A stretch of DNA of 64,000 nucleotides from Nocardioides sp. URHA0020 (GTDB lineage Bacteria; Actinomycetota; Actinomycetes; Propionibacteriales; Nocardioidaceae), in contig NZ_KK211167.1 of assembly GCF_000620705.1 (NCBI RefSeq), positions 62,001 through 126,000 on the forward strand, given 5' to 3'. A program made the translations under genes and the position numbers. Under the pieces are notes generated by a model. The model had not been told where the DNA came from. It worked only from the letters and a program-made list of their open reading frames with translations, and made no database searches. How positions within the stretch are numbered: position 1 is the stretch's first letter; each line of letters opens with the position of its first letter. Below, one piece after another: positions 52,381 to 60,769 of this stretch.

Positions 52381-54354
52381 GTGAACGGCGTGCCAGCAAT
52401 CGCGTTCGGCGGTGACTACAACCCGGAGCAGTGGCCCGAGGAGGTCCAGGACGAGGACGTCCGCCTGATGCTGGAGGCCGGCGTCGACCTGGTCACGGTC
52501 GGGGTCTTCTCCTGGGCGCTGCTCGAGCCGGAGCCCGGGCGCTACGAGCTCGAGTGGCTCGACCGGGTGCTCGACCGGCTCGGTGCGGCCGGCATCGGCG
52601 TGGACCTCGCGACCGCGACCGCGTCGCCGCCGCCCTGGCTCGCCCACCGCCATCCGGAGACGCTGCCGGCGACCGCCGACGGGACCCGGTTGTGGCCCGG
52701 CGGGCGGCAGGCCTTCTGCCCGAGCTCGCCGGTCTACCGCGAGCACGCCGTACGCCTGTGCCGCACGCTCGCGGAGCGGTACGGCGCCCACCCGGCCCTC
52801 CGGCTGTGGCACGTCGGCAACGAGCTCGGGTGCCACAACCCGCTGTGCTACTGCGACGTGAGCGCGGCGGCCTTCCGCCTCTGGCTGGCCGAGAGGTACG
52901 GCGACGTCGCCGAGCTCAACCGGGCCTGGGGCACCGCCTTCTGGTCCCAGCGCTACGGCTCCTTCGACGAGGTCGTGCCGCCGCGGACCGTGACGGCCAC
53001 GGCCAACCCGACGCAGCAGCTGGACTTCCGGCGCTTCTCCTCCGACCAGCACCTGGCCAACTTCATCGCCGAGCGCGACGTGCTGCACGAGGTCTCCCCC
53101 GGCGTCCCCGTCACCACGAACTTCATGGTCACCAGCCACATCCGCGAGCTCGACTACCACCGGTGGGCGTCCGAGATGGACGTCATCTCCAACGACTTCT
53201 ACGTGACGGCGGCGGACCCGGAGGGCTACCGGGAGCTGGCCTACTGCGCCGACCAGACCCGCGGGCTCGCCGGCGGCGGGCCATGGCTGCTGATGGAGCA
53301 GTCGACCAGCGCGGTGAACTGGCAGCCCCGCAACGTGGCGAAGCAGCCCGGCGAGCTGCTGCGCAACAGCCTGCAGCACGTCGCCCGCGGCGCGGACGGC
53401 ATCCTCTTCTTCCAGTGGCGCGCGTCCCAGGCGGGCTCGGAGAAGTTCCACTCCGCCCTGGTGCCGCACGCCGGCACCGACACCCGGGTCTGGCGCGAGA
53501 CCGTCGAGCTCAGCCGGACCCTGGACCGGCTCGACGAGGTGGTCGGCTCCCGCACCGACAACGACGTGGCGATCCTCGTCGACTACCAGGCGTGGTGGGC
53601 CTGCGAGCTCGACTCGCACCCGAGCACCGACGTCACCTACCTCGACCGGGCGCACGCCGTGCACGCCGCGCTGACCGACCTCGGCATCGGGGTCGACGTC
53701 GTCCACCCCGACACCGATCTCGGGCACTACCGCCTGCTGGTCGTGCCGACGCTCTATTCGCTCACCGACGCCTCGGCCGCGCGGATCGAGGCCGCCGTCA
53801 GCGCCGGCGCTACCGCGCTGGTCACCTACTTCAGCGGGATCGTCGACGAGCACGACCACGTGCGGCTCGGTGGCTACCCCGGCGCCTTCCGCGACCTGCT
53901 CGGCATCCGGGTCGAGGAGTTCTACCCGTTGCGCTCCGGAGACCGGGTCGCCCTCAGCGACGGCTCCGCCGGCGACGTCTGGACCGAGCTGCTGCACCTC
54001 GCGGGCGCGACCGCCGAGGCGTCGTACGTCGACGGGCCGCTCCCGGGCGTGCCCGCGATCACGCGCCACCAGCACGGCGAGGGGGTCGGCTGGTATGCCG
54101 CGACCCGCCTCGACCGGCCCTCGCTGGCGGCGCTGGTGGCCCGGCTCGTCGAGGAGGCCGGGGTCCGGCCGATCGCCCCGGGGCGCCCGGGGCTCGAGCT
54201 CACCGAGCGGACCGACGGCGAGCGTCGCTGGGTCTTCGTGGTCAACCACACCGACACCGAGGCGGTGGTGGACGTGGCCGGTCACGACCTGGTGCGCGAC
54301 GAGGCCTTCGGCGGTCGGGTGCCGGCCGGCGGGGTAGCGGTGGTCCGTCGATGA
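52381..54354 (+). CDS. GH42 beta-galactosidase
   Basis: The 657-residue enzyme hydrolyses terminal beta-galactosides. It has GGDYNPEQWPEEVQDEDVRLM near the N-terminus (about 10-30), acid/base Glu148 in HVGNELGCHN, a cysteine cluster (GCHNPLCYC) that binds zinc in GH42, and nucleophile Glu306 in WLLMEQSTSAVNW. The C-terminal trimerisation and beta domains are present. There is no signal peptide, so it acts on imported sugar. The GTG at 52381 has GAAGGA upstream; a GTG at 52390 is an alternative. The stop overlaps the GH36 start (ATGA). Confidence 0.95.
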   Translation: MNGVPAIAFGGDYNPEQWPEEVQDEDVRLMLEAGVDLVTVGVFSWALLEPEPGRYELEWLDRVLDRLGAAGIGVDLATATASPPPWLAHRHPETLPATADGTRLWPGGRQAFCPSSPVYREHAVRLCRTLAERYGAHPALRLWHVGNELGCHNPLCYCDVSAAAFRLWLAERYGDVAELNRAWGTAFWSQRYGSFDEVVPPRTVTATANPTQQLDFRRFSSDQHLANFIAERDVLHEVSPGVPVTTNFMVTSHIRELDYHRWASEMDVISNDFYVTAADPEGYRELAYCADQTRGLAGGGPWLLMEQSTSAVNWQPRNVAKQPGELLRNSLQHVARGADGILFFQWRASQAGSEKFHSALVPHAGTDTRVWRETVELSRTLDRLDEVVGSRTDNDVAILVDYQAWWACELDSHPSTDVTYLDRAHAVHAALTDLGIGVDVVHPDTDLGHYRLLVVPTLYSLTDASAARIEAAVSAGATALVTYFSGIVDEHDHVRLGGYPGAFRDLLGIRVEEFYPLRSGDRVALSDGSAGDVWTELLHLAGATAEASYVDGPLPGVPAITRHQHGEGVGWYAATRLDRPSLAALVARLVEEAGVRPIAPGRPGLELTERTDGERRWVFVVNHTDTEAVVDVAGHDLVRDEAFGGRVPAGGVAVVRR

Positions 54355-56465
54355 GCGACCTGGTCCACCTGCGCCGCGGCGGCACCAGCGTCGTGCTGCG
54401 GCTTGACGACGACCGGCTGCCGGTGGTGCTGCACTGGGGCCCCGACCTCGGTGACGGCCCCCTGGACGACCTGCTGGCGGCGATCGCGACGCCGTACGTC
54501 GACTCGGTCGTGATGATGCCGCCGTCGGTCTCCGTGGTGCCGCAGCACTCCGCCGGGTGGCTCGGTCGCCCCGGTCTGCTCGGCAGCCGGGACGGGCAGG
54601 CGTGGTCGACGACCTTCGCCACCGTCGCGCACGCGGTCACCGACGGTGCCGTCCGCAGCGTCGGCCACGACCCCGAGAACGCGCTCGACGTGTCGGTCGA
54701 GCTGGAGCTCACCGTGGACGGGCTCGTGCGGGTGCGCGCCGGCGTCCGCAACCGGGGCGCGACGGCGTACGGCGTCGACCGGCTCGAGCCGACCCTGCCG
54801 GTGCCCGACGAGGCCGCCGAGCTGCTCGACCTGACCGGTCGCCACAACCACGAGCGGGTGCCGCAGCGCCGGCCCTTCGACGTCGGGCACTGGGTGCGCG
54901 AGGCGTGGGGCGGCCGGCCCGGGCACGAGTCGGCCACGCTGATGTGCGCCGGCCGACCGGGCTTCGGCTTCCGGTCCGGACGCGTGTGGGGCGTCCACCT
55001 GGCCCACAGCGGCAACCAGTCGCTGAGCGCCGAGCGCTCCTTCACGGGCTGGCGGCTGCTGCGCGGCGGCGAGCTGCTGCTGCCGGGCGAGGTGCGTCTC
55101 GAGCGGGACGAGGAGTACTGGTCGCCGTACCTGCTCGGCTCCTGGGGGGAGGGCCTCGACGAGCTCTCCGGGCGCGTGCACCGCCACCTGCGGCGGCGCC
55201 CGCAGCACCCGCGCACGCCCCGCAAGGCCCTGCTGAACACCTGGGAGGCCGTGCACTTCGACCACGACCACGACAAGCTGCTCGCGCTCGCGGACCAGGC
55301 GGCGGCGGTCGGGATCGAGCGGTTCGTCCTCGACGACGGCTGGTTCCGCGCGCGGACGGCGGACCGGGCCGGGCTGGGCGACTGGTACGTCGACGAGGTC
55401 CGCTGGCCCGACGGGCTGCACCCGCTGGTCGACCACGTGCACGGGCTCGGCATGGACTTCGGGCTGTGGTTCGAGCCCGAGATGGTCAACCGCGACTCCG
55501 ACCTCGCGCGCGCCCACCCGGAGTGGCTGCTGCAGACGGAGCACGGGCCGGGCCCGGACTCGCGGCAGCAGCAGGTGCTCGACCTCGGCCACCCGGAGGT
55601 CTTCGACCACCTGCTGGCGCGGATCTCGGCGCTGGTGTCGGAGTACCGCATCGCCTACCTCAAGTGGGACCACAACCGACCCCTCGTCGACGCCGGCCAC
55701 ACCCCGACCGGTCGCGCCGGCGTGCGCGCGCAGACCGCGGCGGTCTACCGGCTGATGGACGAGCTGAGGCTCCGACACCCGGGCCTGGAGATCGAGTCGT
55801 GCAGCGCCGGTGGCGCCCGGCTCGACCTCGGCGTCCTCGACCGCGCCGACCGGGTCTGGGTGTCGGACTGCATCGACGCGCACGAGCGGCACCGGATGGT
55901 GCGCTGGACCGGCGTGCTGCTGCCGCCGGAGGTGATGGGCACGCACGTCGGCGCCACCGTCGACCTGACGACCCGGCGCGCCCACACCCTCGACTTCCGC
56001 GCCGCCACGGCGATCTGGGGGCACTTCGGCGTGGAGTGGGACCTCACCTCCGTCTCGGCCGAGGAGCTGGCCCGTCTGGCCCTCTGGGTCGCGTTCTACC
56101 AGGAGGTGCGGGGCCTGCTGCACCACGGCGACGTCGTCCGGGCCGACCTCGCGAACCCGGCCCTGCAGCTGGACGGGGTCGTGGCCGCCGACCGCCGCGA
56201 CGCGCTCTTCCGGCTCTCCGCGCTCGACCACAGCGCCACCTGGCCCCCCGGGGTCGTGGCGCTGCCCGGGCTCGACCCGGACACGACGTACGTCGTGCGC
56301 GCGCAGGCTCCCGGGGACGCCGCGGTCAACGGCCGGGACGTCGGGCGGGTGGGGTGGGCCGGCGACGGCGTCCGCCTCACCGGGCGGGTCCTCGGCACCG
56401 TGGGCCTCCAGACCCCGCTGCTGCAGGTGGACGAGTCGGTCCTGATCCGGGTGTCGGCGGAGTAG
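54351..56465 (+). CDS. GH36 alpha-galactosidase
   Basis: This 704-residue enzyme cleaves alpha-galactosides such as melibiose or raffinose. It has an N-terminal beta-sandwich (about 1-310), then the TIM barrel with NTWEAVHFDHDHDKLLALADQAA (about 296-318), FVLDDGWF (about 326-333), nucleophile Asp440 in YLKWDHNR and acid/base Asp506 in WVSDCIDAHERHR. It is intracellular (no signal). Together with GH42, the locus can open both alpha- and beta-linked galactose from one imported oligosaccharide. Start codon overlaps the GH42 stop by 4 bp. Confidence 0.95.
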   Translation: MSDLVHLRRGGTSVVLRLDDDRLPVVLHWGPDLGDGPLDDLLAAIATPYVDSVVMMPPSVSVVPQHSAGWLGRPGLLGSRDGQAWSTTFATVAHAVTDGAVRSVGHDPENALDVSVELELTVDGLVRVRAGVRNRGATAYGVDRLEPTLPVPDEAAELLDLTGRHNHERVPQRRPFDVGHWVREAWGGRPGHESATLMCAGRPGFGFRSGRVWGVHLAHSGNQSLSAERSFTGWRLLRGGELLLPGEVRLERDEEYWSPYLLGSWGEGLDELSGRVHRHLRRRPQHPRTPRKALLNTWEAVHFDHDHDKLLALADQAAAVGIERFVLDDGWFRARTADRAGLGDWYVDEVRWPDGLHPLVDHVHGLGMDFGLWFEPEMVNRDSDLARAHPEWLLQTEHGPGPDSRQQQVLDLGHPEVFDHLLARISALVSEYRIAYLKWDHNRPLVDAGHTPTGRAGVRAQTAAVYRLMDELRLRHPGLEIESCSAGGARLDLGVLDRADRVWVSDCIDAHERHRMVRWTGVLLPPEVMGTHVGATVDLTTRRAHTLDFRAATAIWGHFGVEWDLTSVSAEELARLALWVAFYQEVRGLLHHGDVVRADLANPALQLDGVVAADRRDALFRLSALDHSATWPPGVVALPGLDPDTTYVVRAQAPGDAAVNGRDVGRVGWAGDGVRLTGRVLGTVGLQTPLLQVDESVLIRVSAE

Positions 56466-56487
56466 GCCGAGCGACCGGGAGCGACCG

Positions 56488-57057
56488 CTAGCCGCGCAGC
56501 GCCCGACCCGCGAGCCAGGCGATCCCGTCGGCGGTCTCGGCGGGCGGACCGGTCGGCTGCATGACGTGGCTGAGCACCACCCGCACGACCACGTCGATGG
56601 CGATGTCGAGGTGCGGGCCGTCCAGGCCCAGGTCGTACGGCGTGACCCGGTCCGTGACCACCTGCTTGGCCACCGCCAGCAGCGAGTGCGAGTGCGTCGT
56701 GAGCAGCGGGAGCAGCTCGGTGTCGGCGCCGTGGGTCGCGGAGACCACGGCGTGCAGCAGGTGGTTGTCCTCGGCCAGCTCGAGGACGCCGTACGTCGCC
56801 GCGCGGATCGCGCCCACCAGGTCGTCGGGGTGCTGGTCGAAGGCCGTCGACACCACGGCGAGGAAGCGGGTCAGCTCGCGCAGGATGACCGCCTCCGCGA
56901 GGCCCGTCTTGGAGCCGACCTCGTTGTAGACCGTCTGCCGGCTGACGCCGACGCGCTCGGCCAGCGAGCCCATGGTGACCCCCGACCAGCCCGCCTCGGT
57001 CGTCATCGCGACCGCGGCGTCGACGATCCGCTCGCGAGTCGTCGGGGCCGCGGTCAT
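56488..57057 (-). CDS. TetR family regulator, probably of the alkane hydroxylase gene
   Basis: The 189-residue protein has an N-terminal TetR HTH (RIVDAAVAMTTEAGWSGVTMGSLAERVGVSRQTVYNEVGSK-type, about 9-49, split by family order) and a helical ligand domain. It lies directly downstream of the AlkB-rubredoxin gene on the same strand, 5 bp after its stop, the usual place of AlkU/AlkX-type repressors. A 17-bp inverted repeat in the alkB promoter is the likely operator. The ligand may be a fatty acid or alkane derivative; this is inference from the neighbour. Confidence 0.88.
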   Translation of the reverse strand: MTAAPTTRERIVDAAVAMTTEAGWSGVTMGSLAERVGVSRQTVYNEVGSKTGLAEAVILRELTRFLAVVSTAFDQHPDDLVGAIRAATYGVLELAEDNHLLHAVVSATHGADTELLPLLTTHSHSLLAVAKQVVTDRVTPYDLGLDGPHLDIAIDVVVRVVLSHVMQPTGPPAETADGIAWLAGRALRG

Positions 57058-57062
57058 GGTGC

Positions 57063-58490
57063 TCAGGCTACGACCTCCGGGAGCGGCACGAAGTCGACCT
57101 TGTCGCGGACGCCGCAGTCCGGGCAGCACCAGGAGTCGGGCACGTCCGCCCACGCCGTACCGGCCGCGAAGCCCTCGTGCTCGTCGCCCTGCTCGACCCG
57201 GTAGGTGTAGTCGCAGCCGGGGCAGCGCGCCGCGAGCACCTCGACCGGCCCGGTGCTCGAGGTGCGAGCGGAGCGCGCGTCGGACCCGCCGGCGACCGGG
57301 GTCGGGGCGGGCGGGTACGTCGCGAGGATCCGGTCCCGCTTGCGCGGCGAGAGGTTGGCCCGCGACAGGTCCCCGTCGAAGTGCGCCAGGACGCGCGGGT
57401 CCATCACCCGCCGCCACACCGCCGGGACGGCGGCGAGCACGATCATCCCGGCGTACCCGGTCGGCAGCACCGGCGACTCCTCGAAGTCGCGCAGCGACTG
57501 GTAGCGCCGCGTCGGGTTCGCGTGGTGGTCGCTGTGGCGCTGCAGGTGGTAGAGCAGCACGTTGGTCGCGATGTTGTTGGAGTTCCACGAGTGCGACGGG
57601 TCGACCCGCTCGTAGCGCTGCCGCTCGCCGACGCCGACCTTCTGGCGCAGCATCCCGTAGTGCTCCATGTAGTTCACGACCTCGAGCAGCGAGAAGCCCA
57701 CCACCGCCTGGATCACGAGGTACGGCAGGATCCCGATCCCCAGCCACGCGACCAGCGCGCCCCACAGCACGAGCGACATCAGCCAGGCGTTCAGGACGTC
57801 GTTGCCGAGCCGGAAGGGGTGCTGCTTCCTGCGGGCGTAGCGGCGCCTCTCCAGGCGCCAGGCCGACCGCACCGAGCCCACCACCGTGCGCGGCCAGAAC
57901 TGGTAGAAGCTCTCACCCACCCGCGAGCTCGCCGGGTCCTCGGGGGTCGCCACCCGCACGTGGTGCCCGCGGTTGTGCTCGATGTAGAAGTGGCCGTAGA
58001 AGCTCTGCGCCAGGGCGATCTTGGAGAGCCAGCGCTCGTTCTCCTCGCGCTTGTGGCCGAGCTCGTGCGCGGTGTTGATGCCGATGCCGCCGATGCAGCC
58101 GATCGACACCGCGAGGCCGACCTTGTCGACCACCGCGAGGTCCGCTCCGCCGGCGACCAGCCACATGCTGCCGACGAAGCCGACGTACTGGATGGGCAGG
58201 AAGAGGTAGGTGATCCATCGGTAGTAGCGGTCCTGCTCGAGCGCCTCGATCACGTCGTCGGGCGGGTTGGACCGGTCGAGCCCGGCGACCAGGTCGATCG
58301 CCGGCACGACGACCAGGATCACGATCGGGCCGATCCAGAACCAGACGCCCCAGCCGGTCAGCGCCCACAGGCCGTAGCCGATGAACGCCAGCGAGGGGAC
58401 GACGAGCCCGATCAGCCAGAGGTAGCGCTTCCGGTCCCGCCAGCCGTCGGTCGAGCCGGCCGAGACGGTGCTGTTGGCGATCGCAGACAT
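57063..58490 (-). CDS. alkB: Alkane 1-monooxygenase (AlkB) fused to rubredoxin
   Basis: The 475-residue membrane enzyme hydroxylates terminal methyl groups of medium-chain alkanes. It has about six membrane helices and the three histidine boxes HELGHK (about 143-148), EHNRGHH (about 171-177) and LQRHSDHH (about 315-322), which bind the iron site. The C-terminal 55 residues are a rubredoxin with CPGCDY and CCPDCG, so it carries its own electron donor domain. A 39-bp palindromic element at 57252-57290 lies in the linker between the two domains and encodes [20 protein letters not shown] precedes the ATG. Confidence 0.96.
   Translation of the reverse strand: MSAIANSTVSAGSTDGWRDRKRYLWLIGLVVPSLAFIGYGLWALTGWGVWFWIGPIVILVVVPAIDLVAGLDRSNPPDDVIEALEQDRYYRWITYLFLPIQYVGFVGSMWLVAGGADLAVVDKVGLAVSIGCIGGIGINTAHELGHKREENERWLSKIALAQSFYGHFYIEHNRGHHVRVATPEDPASSRVGESFYQFWPRTVVGSVRSAWRLERRRYARRKQHPFRLGNDVLNAWLMSLVLWGALVAWLGIGILPYLVIQAVVGFSLLEVVNYMEHYGMLRQKVGVGERQRYERVDPSHSWNSNNIATNVLLYHLQRHSDHHANPTRRYQSLRDFEESPVLPTGYAGMIVLAAVPAVWRRVMDPRVLAHFDGDLSRANLSPRKRDRILATYPPAPTPVAGGSDARSARTSSTGPVEVLAARCPGCDYTYRVEQGDEHEGFAAGTAWADVPDSWCCPDCGVRDKVDFVPLPEVVA
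57252..57290 (-). repeat. In-frame palindromic coding element, copy 3
   Basis: This 39-bp element begins GGCGGGTCCGACGCGCG and ends CACCTCGAGCACC on the coding strand, read as [13 protein letters not shown]. It is the most divergent copy at its ends but shares the CGCTCCGCTCGCACCTCGA core and the same frame with copies 1 and 2. It sits in the flexible linker between the AlkB and rubredoxin domains. Confidence 0.9.
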
Positions 58491-58531
58491 CCGAGGTGCC
58501 TCCTGTCGGTGGTTGACAGAACCCTAGGAAA

Positions 58532-58548
58532 TGTCAATCAGTTTGACA
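58532..58548. promoter_or_regulatory. Inverted repeat in the alkB promoter (candidate TetR operator)
   Basis: TGTCAA-TCAGT-TTGACA is a perfect 17-bp inverted repeat about 45 bp upstream of the alkB start. A third half-site TTGACA lies at 58513-58518. On the minus strand TTGACA and TCTGTCAA-like elements also resemble a -35 region, so binding would block transcription. Confidence 0.5.
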
Positions 58549-58660
58549 AGACCGATCCGAATGTAAAGTTCGGCTGGAGCGGTCCGTCCGGCCCGGCAGG
58601 GAGCACCGGCGCGCCGACGCCGGCGCGGCATCTCGGTGACGACAGTGGTAGGAGTGGGGC

Positions 58661-59437
58661 GTGACCGAGTCCCCGACCGTCCGCCTCGCCGTCCTGATCG
58701 ACGCCGACAACGTCTCCTCCTCCCACTCCTCCGCCCTGCTCGCCGAGCTCGCGCGCTACGGGATCCCGACGGTCAAGCGGGCGTACGGCGACTGGACCAC
58801 CCAGCAGCTCACCGGCTGGAAGTCCGAGCTGGCGCGGCACGCGATCCAGCCGATCCAGCAGTTCGCCAACACCGTCGGCAAGAACTCCACGGACTCGGCG
58901 CTGATCATCGACGCGATGGACCTGCTCTACTCGGCCAACCTCGACGCCTTCGCCCTCGTGTCCAGCGACAGCGACTTCACCCGCCTCGCGACCCGGCTGC
59001 GCGAGTCCGGCAAGACCGTCTACGGGCTCGGGCAGCGCAAGACCCCCGCCTCCCTGCAGGCCGCGTGCGACAAGTTCATCTTCCTGGAGGTGCTGCGCGA
59101 CCAGGACGACGCCGAGGACGTGCCCCCGAGCCAGGACGCGGACGCCGAGGGCGACTCGCTGCCGGACCTGCGCACGATCCTCGAGGCCGCCGTGCGCAGC
59201 ACCGCCCAGGAGGACGGCTGGTCGCCCCTCGGCGCGGTCGGCACCTACCTGGGCAAGGCGCACGCGTCCTTCGACCCGCGGCACTACGGCTACTCGCGCC
59301 TCAGCGTGCTGGTCGGCAAGCAGGACTACCTCGACCTCGACCACCCCGACGGCGGGCAGCCGCGCGTGCGGGTCACGCCGAAGCGAGCGCCCCGCAAGCG
59401 GACCGCCGCCAAGAAGACCACGGCCGCCAAGCCGTAG
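58661..59437 (+). CDS. NYN (PIN-like) domain protein with C-terminal OST-HTH/LOTUS-like domain
   Basis: The 258-residue protein has an NYN/LabA-type PIN fold: LIDADN (residues about 12-17, metal-binding Asp), [18 protein letters not shown] (about 73-90) and [21 protein letters not shown] (about 94-114). A C-terminal domain of about 70 residues ([29 protein letters not shown]) looks like OST-HTH/LOTUS, an RNA-binding module. A basic Lys/Ala tail ends it. NYN proteins are putative RNA nucleases. It is 9 bp before ppgK and may share its transcript. Confidence 0.88.
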   Translation: MTESPTVRLAVLIDADNVSSSHSSALLAELARYGIPTVKRAYGDWTTQQLTGWKSELARHAIQPIQQFANTVGKNSTDSALIIDAMDLLYSANLDAFALVSSDSDFTRLATRLRESGKTVYGLGQRKTPASLQAACDKFIFLEVLRDQDDAEDVPPSQDADAEGDSLPDLRTILEAAVRSTAQEDGWSPLGAVGTYLGKAHASFDPRHYGYSRLSVLVGKQDYLDLDHPDGGQPRVRVTPKRAPRKRTAAKKTTAAKP

Positions 59438-59446
59438 GTTGGTCCC

Positions 59447-60199
59447 ATGTCCAGCGCACAGCCCTTCGGCATCGACTTCGGCGGCACCGGCATCAAGGGC
59501 GCCCCGGTAGACCTCGACACCGGCGACTTCGCCGCCGAGCGGGAGCGGATCCGGACCCCGGAGAGGTCCACGCCCGAGGCGATCGCGGAGATCTTCGTCG
59601 ACCTTCTCGCCAAGTTCCCCGACTGCACCGGGGCCGTCGGCGTGACCGTGCCCGGCGTCGTACGCCACGGCGTGGTCCACTCGGCGGCCAACATCGACAA
59701 GGCCTGGATCGGCACCGACGCCGACGCGCTCTTCACCCGGGCCACCGGGCGCGACGTGCACGTCGTCAACGACGCCGACGCGGCCGGGCTGGCCGAGGTG
59801 CGGTACGGCGCCGCGAAGGGCCGCTCCGGCGTCGTCATCGTGACCACGCTGGGCACCGGCATCGGGTCTGCGCTCGTGAGCGACGGCATCCTGGTGCCGA
59901 ACTCCGAGCTCGGCCACCTCGAGATCGACGGCCACGACGCCGAGTCGCGGGCGGCCAACAGCGCCCGCACCCGCGAGGACCTCTCGTGGGAGCACTGGGC
60001 CAAGCGGCTCACGAAGTACTACCGCACGCTCGAGAAGCTCTTCTCCCCCGACCTCTTCGTGGTCGGCGGCGGGGTGAGCAAGGAGGCCGACAGCTTCCTG
60101 CCGCTGCTCGACATCAGCACCGAGATCATCCCCGCCCAGCTGCGCAACAAGGCCGGCGTCGTCGGAGCCGCGCTCTACGCCAGCGAAGGCGGCGGCTGA
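59447..60199 (+). CDS. ppgK: Polyphosphate glucokinase
   Basis: This 250-residue ROK-family kinase phosphorylates glucose with polyphosphate (and usually ATP). It begins [23 protein letters not shown] (about 5-27), has [22 protein letters not shown] (about 65-86), the catalytic [10 protein letters not shown] (about 109-118) and [18 protein letters not shown] (about 130-147). The length and sequence are those of actinobacterial PPGK and it lacks the CxCGxxGCxE zinc site of other ROK kinases. TAGGTT lies 6 nt before the ATG. The 3' end overlaps the convergent MarR gene by 25 bp. Confidence 0.95.
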   Translation: MSSAQPFGIDFGGTGIKGAPVDLDTGDFAAERERIRTPERSTPEAIAEIFVDLLAKFPDCTGAVGVTVPGVVRHGVVHSAANIDKAWIGTDADALFTRATGRDVHVVNDADAAGLAEVRYGAAKGRSGVVIVTTLGTGIGSALVSDGILVPNSELGHLEIDGHDAESRAANSARTREDLSWEHWAKRLTKYYRTLEKLFSPDLFVVGGGVSKEADSFLPLLDISTEIIPAQLRNKAGVVGAALYASEGGG

Positions 60200-60711
60200 G
60201 CGACCAGCCCCTCCTGGTCGACGACCACGTCGAACGCCTGGAGCGTGCGCGTCAGGTAGCGCGCCACCACGGCGCGCTCGTCCTCGTCGAACTCCGCGTC
60301 CAGCCGCGCCAGCTCGACGAACATCGGCAGCAGCAGCCCGAGGACCTCCTCGCGCCCGGAGTCGGTGACGTGGACGTCGGTGCGCCGCCGGTCCTCGGGG
60401 TGCGGACGCCGCTCGACGTGCCCGTGGGCGACCAGCCGGTCGACGATGCCGGTCGAGGCGGCCGTGCTGACCTCGAGCAGGCGAGCGACCTCCCCGGGCC
60501 CGCGGGCCCCGAGGATCAGGTGCTGCAGCGCAGCGAGCTCGGACTCGCCGAGCCCGGCGCGGCGCGCGACGACCCGGCGGACCTTGCTGCCGGCCTCGAT
60601 GACGGCGCGCAGCGCCTGCAGCGACGGCGTCTGCACGAAGCGCTCGGCGTACTCGGTGGCGGGACCGGGTGCGGGTACCTCCCCGTCGGCTGGGGTCACT
60701 TGGTATCTCAC
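60175..60711 (-). CDS. MarR family regulator, probable repressor of the MMPL gene
   Basis: The 178-residue protein contains a winged-helix DNA-binding domain (GESELAALQHLILGARGPGEVARLLEVSTAASTGIVDRLVAHGHVERRPHPEDRRRTDV region, about 62-120, in the usual MarR order) flanked by dimer helices. It is divergent from the MMPL transporter gene with 58 bp between, the usual arrangement for a drug- or lipid-responsive repressor. The GTG at 60711 is the likely start; GTG 60699 is an alternative. TTAGTTGCTAA at 60716-60726 is a candidate operator. Confidence 0.85.
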   Translation of the reverse strand: MRYQVTPADGEVPAPGPATEYAERFVQTPSLQALRAVIEAGSKVRRVVARRAGLGESELAALQHLILGARGPGEVARLLEVSTAASTGIVDRLVAHGHVERRPHPEDRRRTDVHVTDSGREEVLGLLLPMFVELARLDAEFDEDERAVVARYLTRTLQAFDVVVDQEGLVAQPPPSLA

Positions 60712-60715
60712 CTGC

Positions 60716-60726
60716 TTAGTTGCTAA
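60716..60726. promoter_or_regulatory. Short inverted repeat in the marR-MMPL intergenic region
   Basis: TTAG-TTG-CTAA is an 11-bp inverted repeat in an AT-rich patch (60714-60741) between the divergent MarR and MMPL genes. It is a plausible MarR site, although the arms are short. Confidence 0.35.
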
Positions 60727-60769
60727 TTTGATGAAGTATATCCCCCACGTCCCCCGGGAGTGAACCGCC

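Noticed and set aside
52431..56465. 1344-residue plus-strand frame that looks like a fusion protein
   Set aside because: Its first 640 residues are GH42 read out of frame; only the last part is the genuine GH36 protein, which has its own overlapping ATG at 54351.
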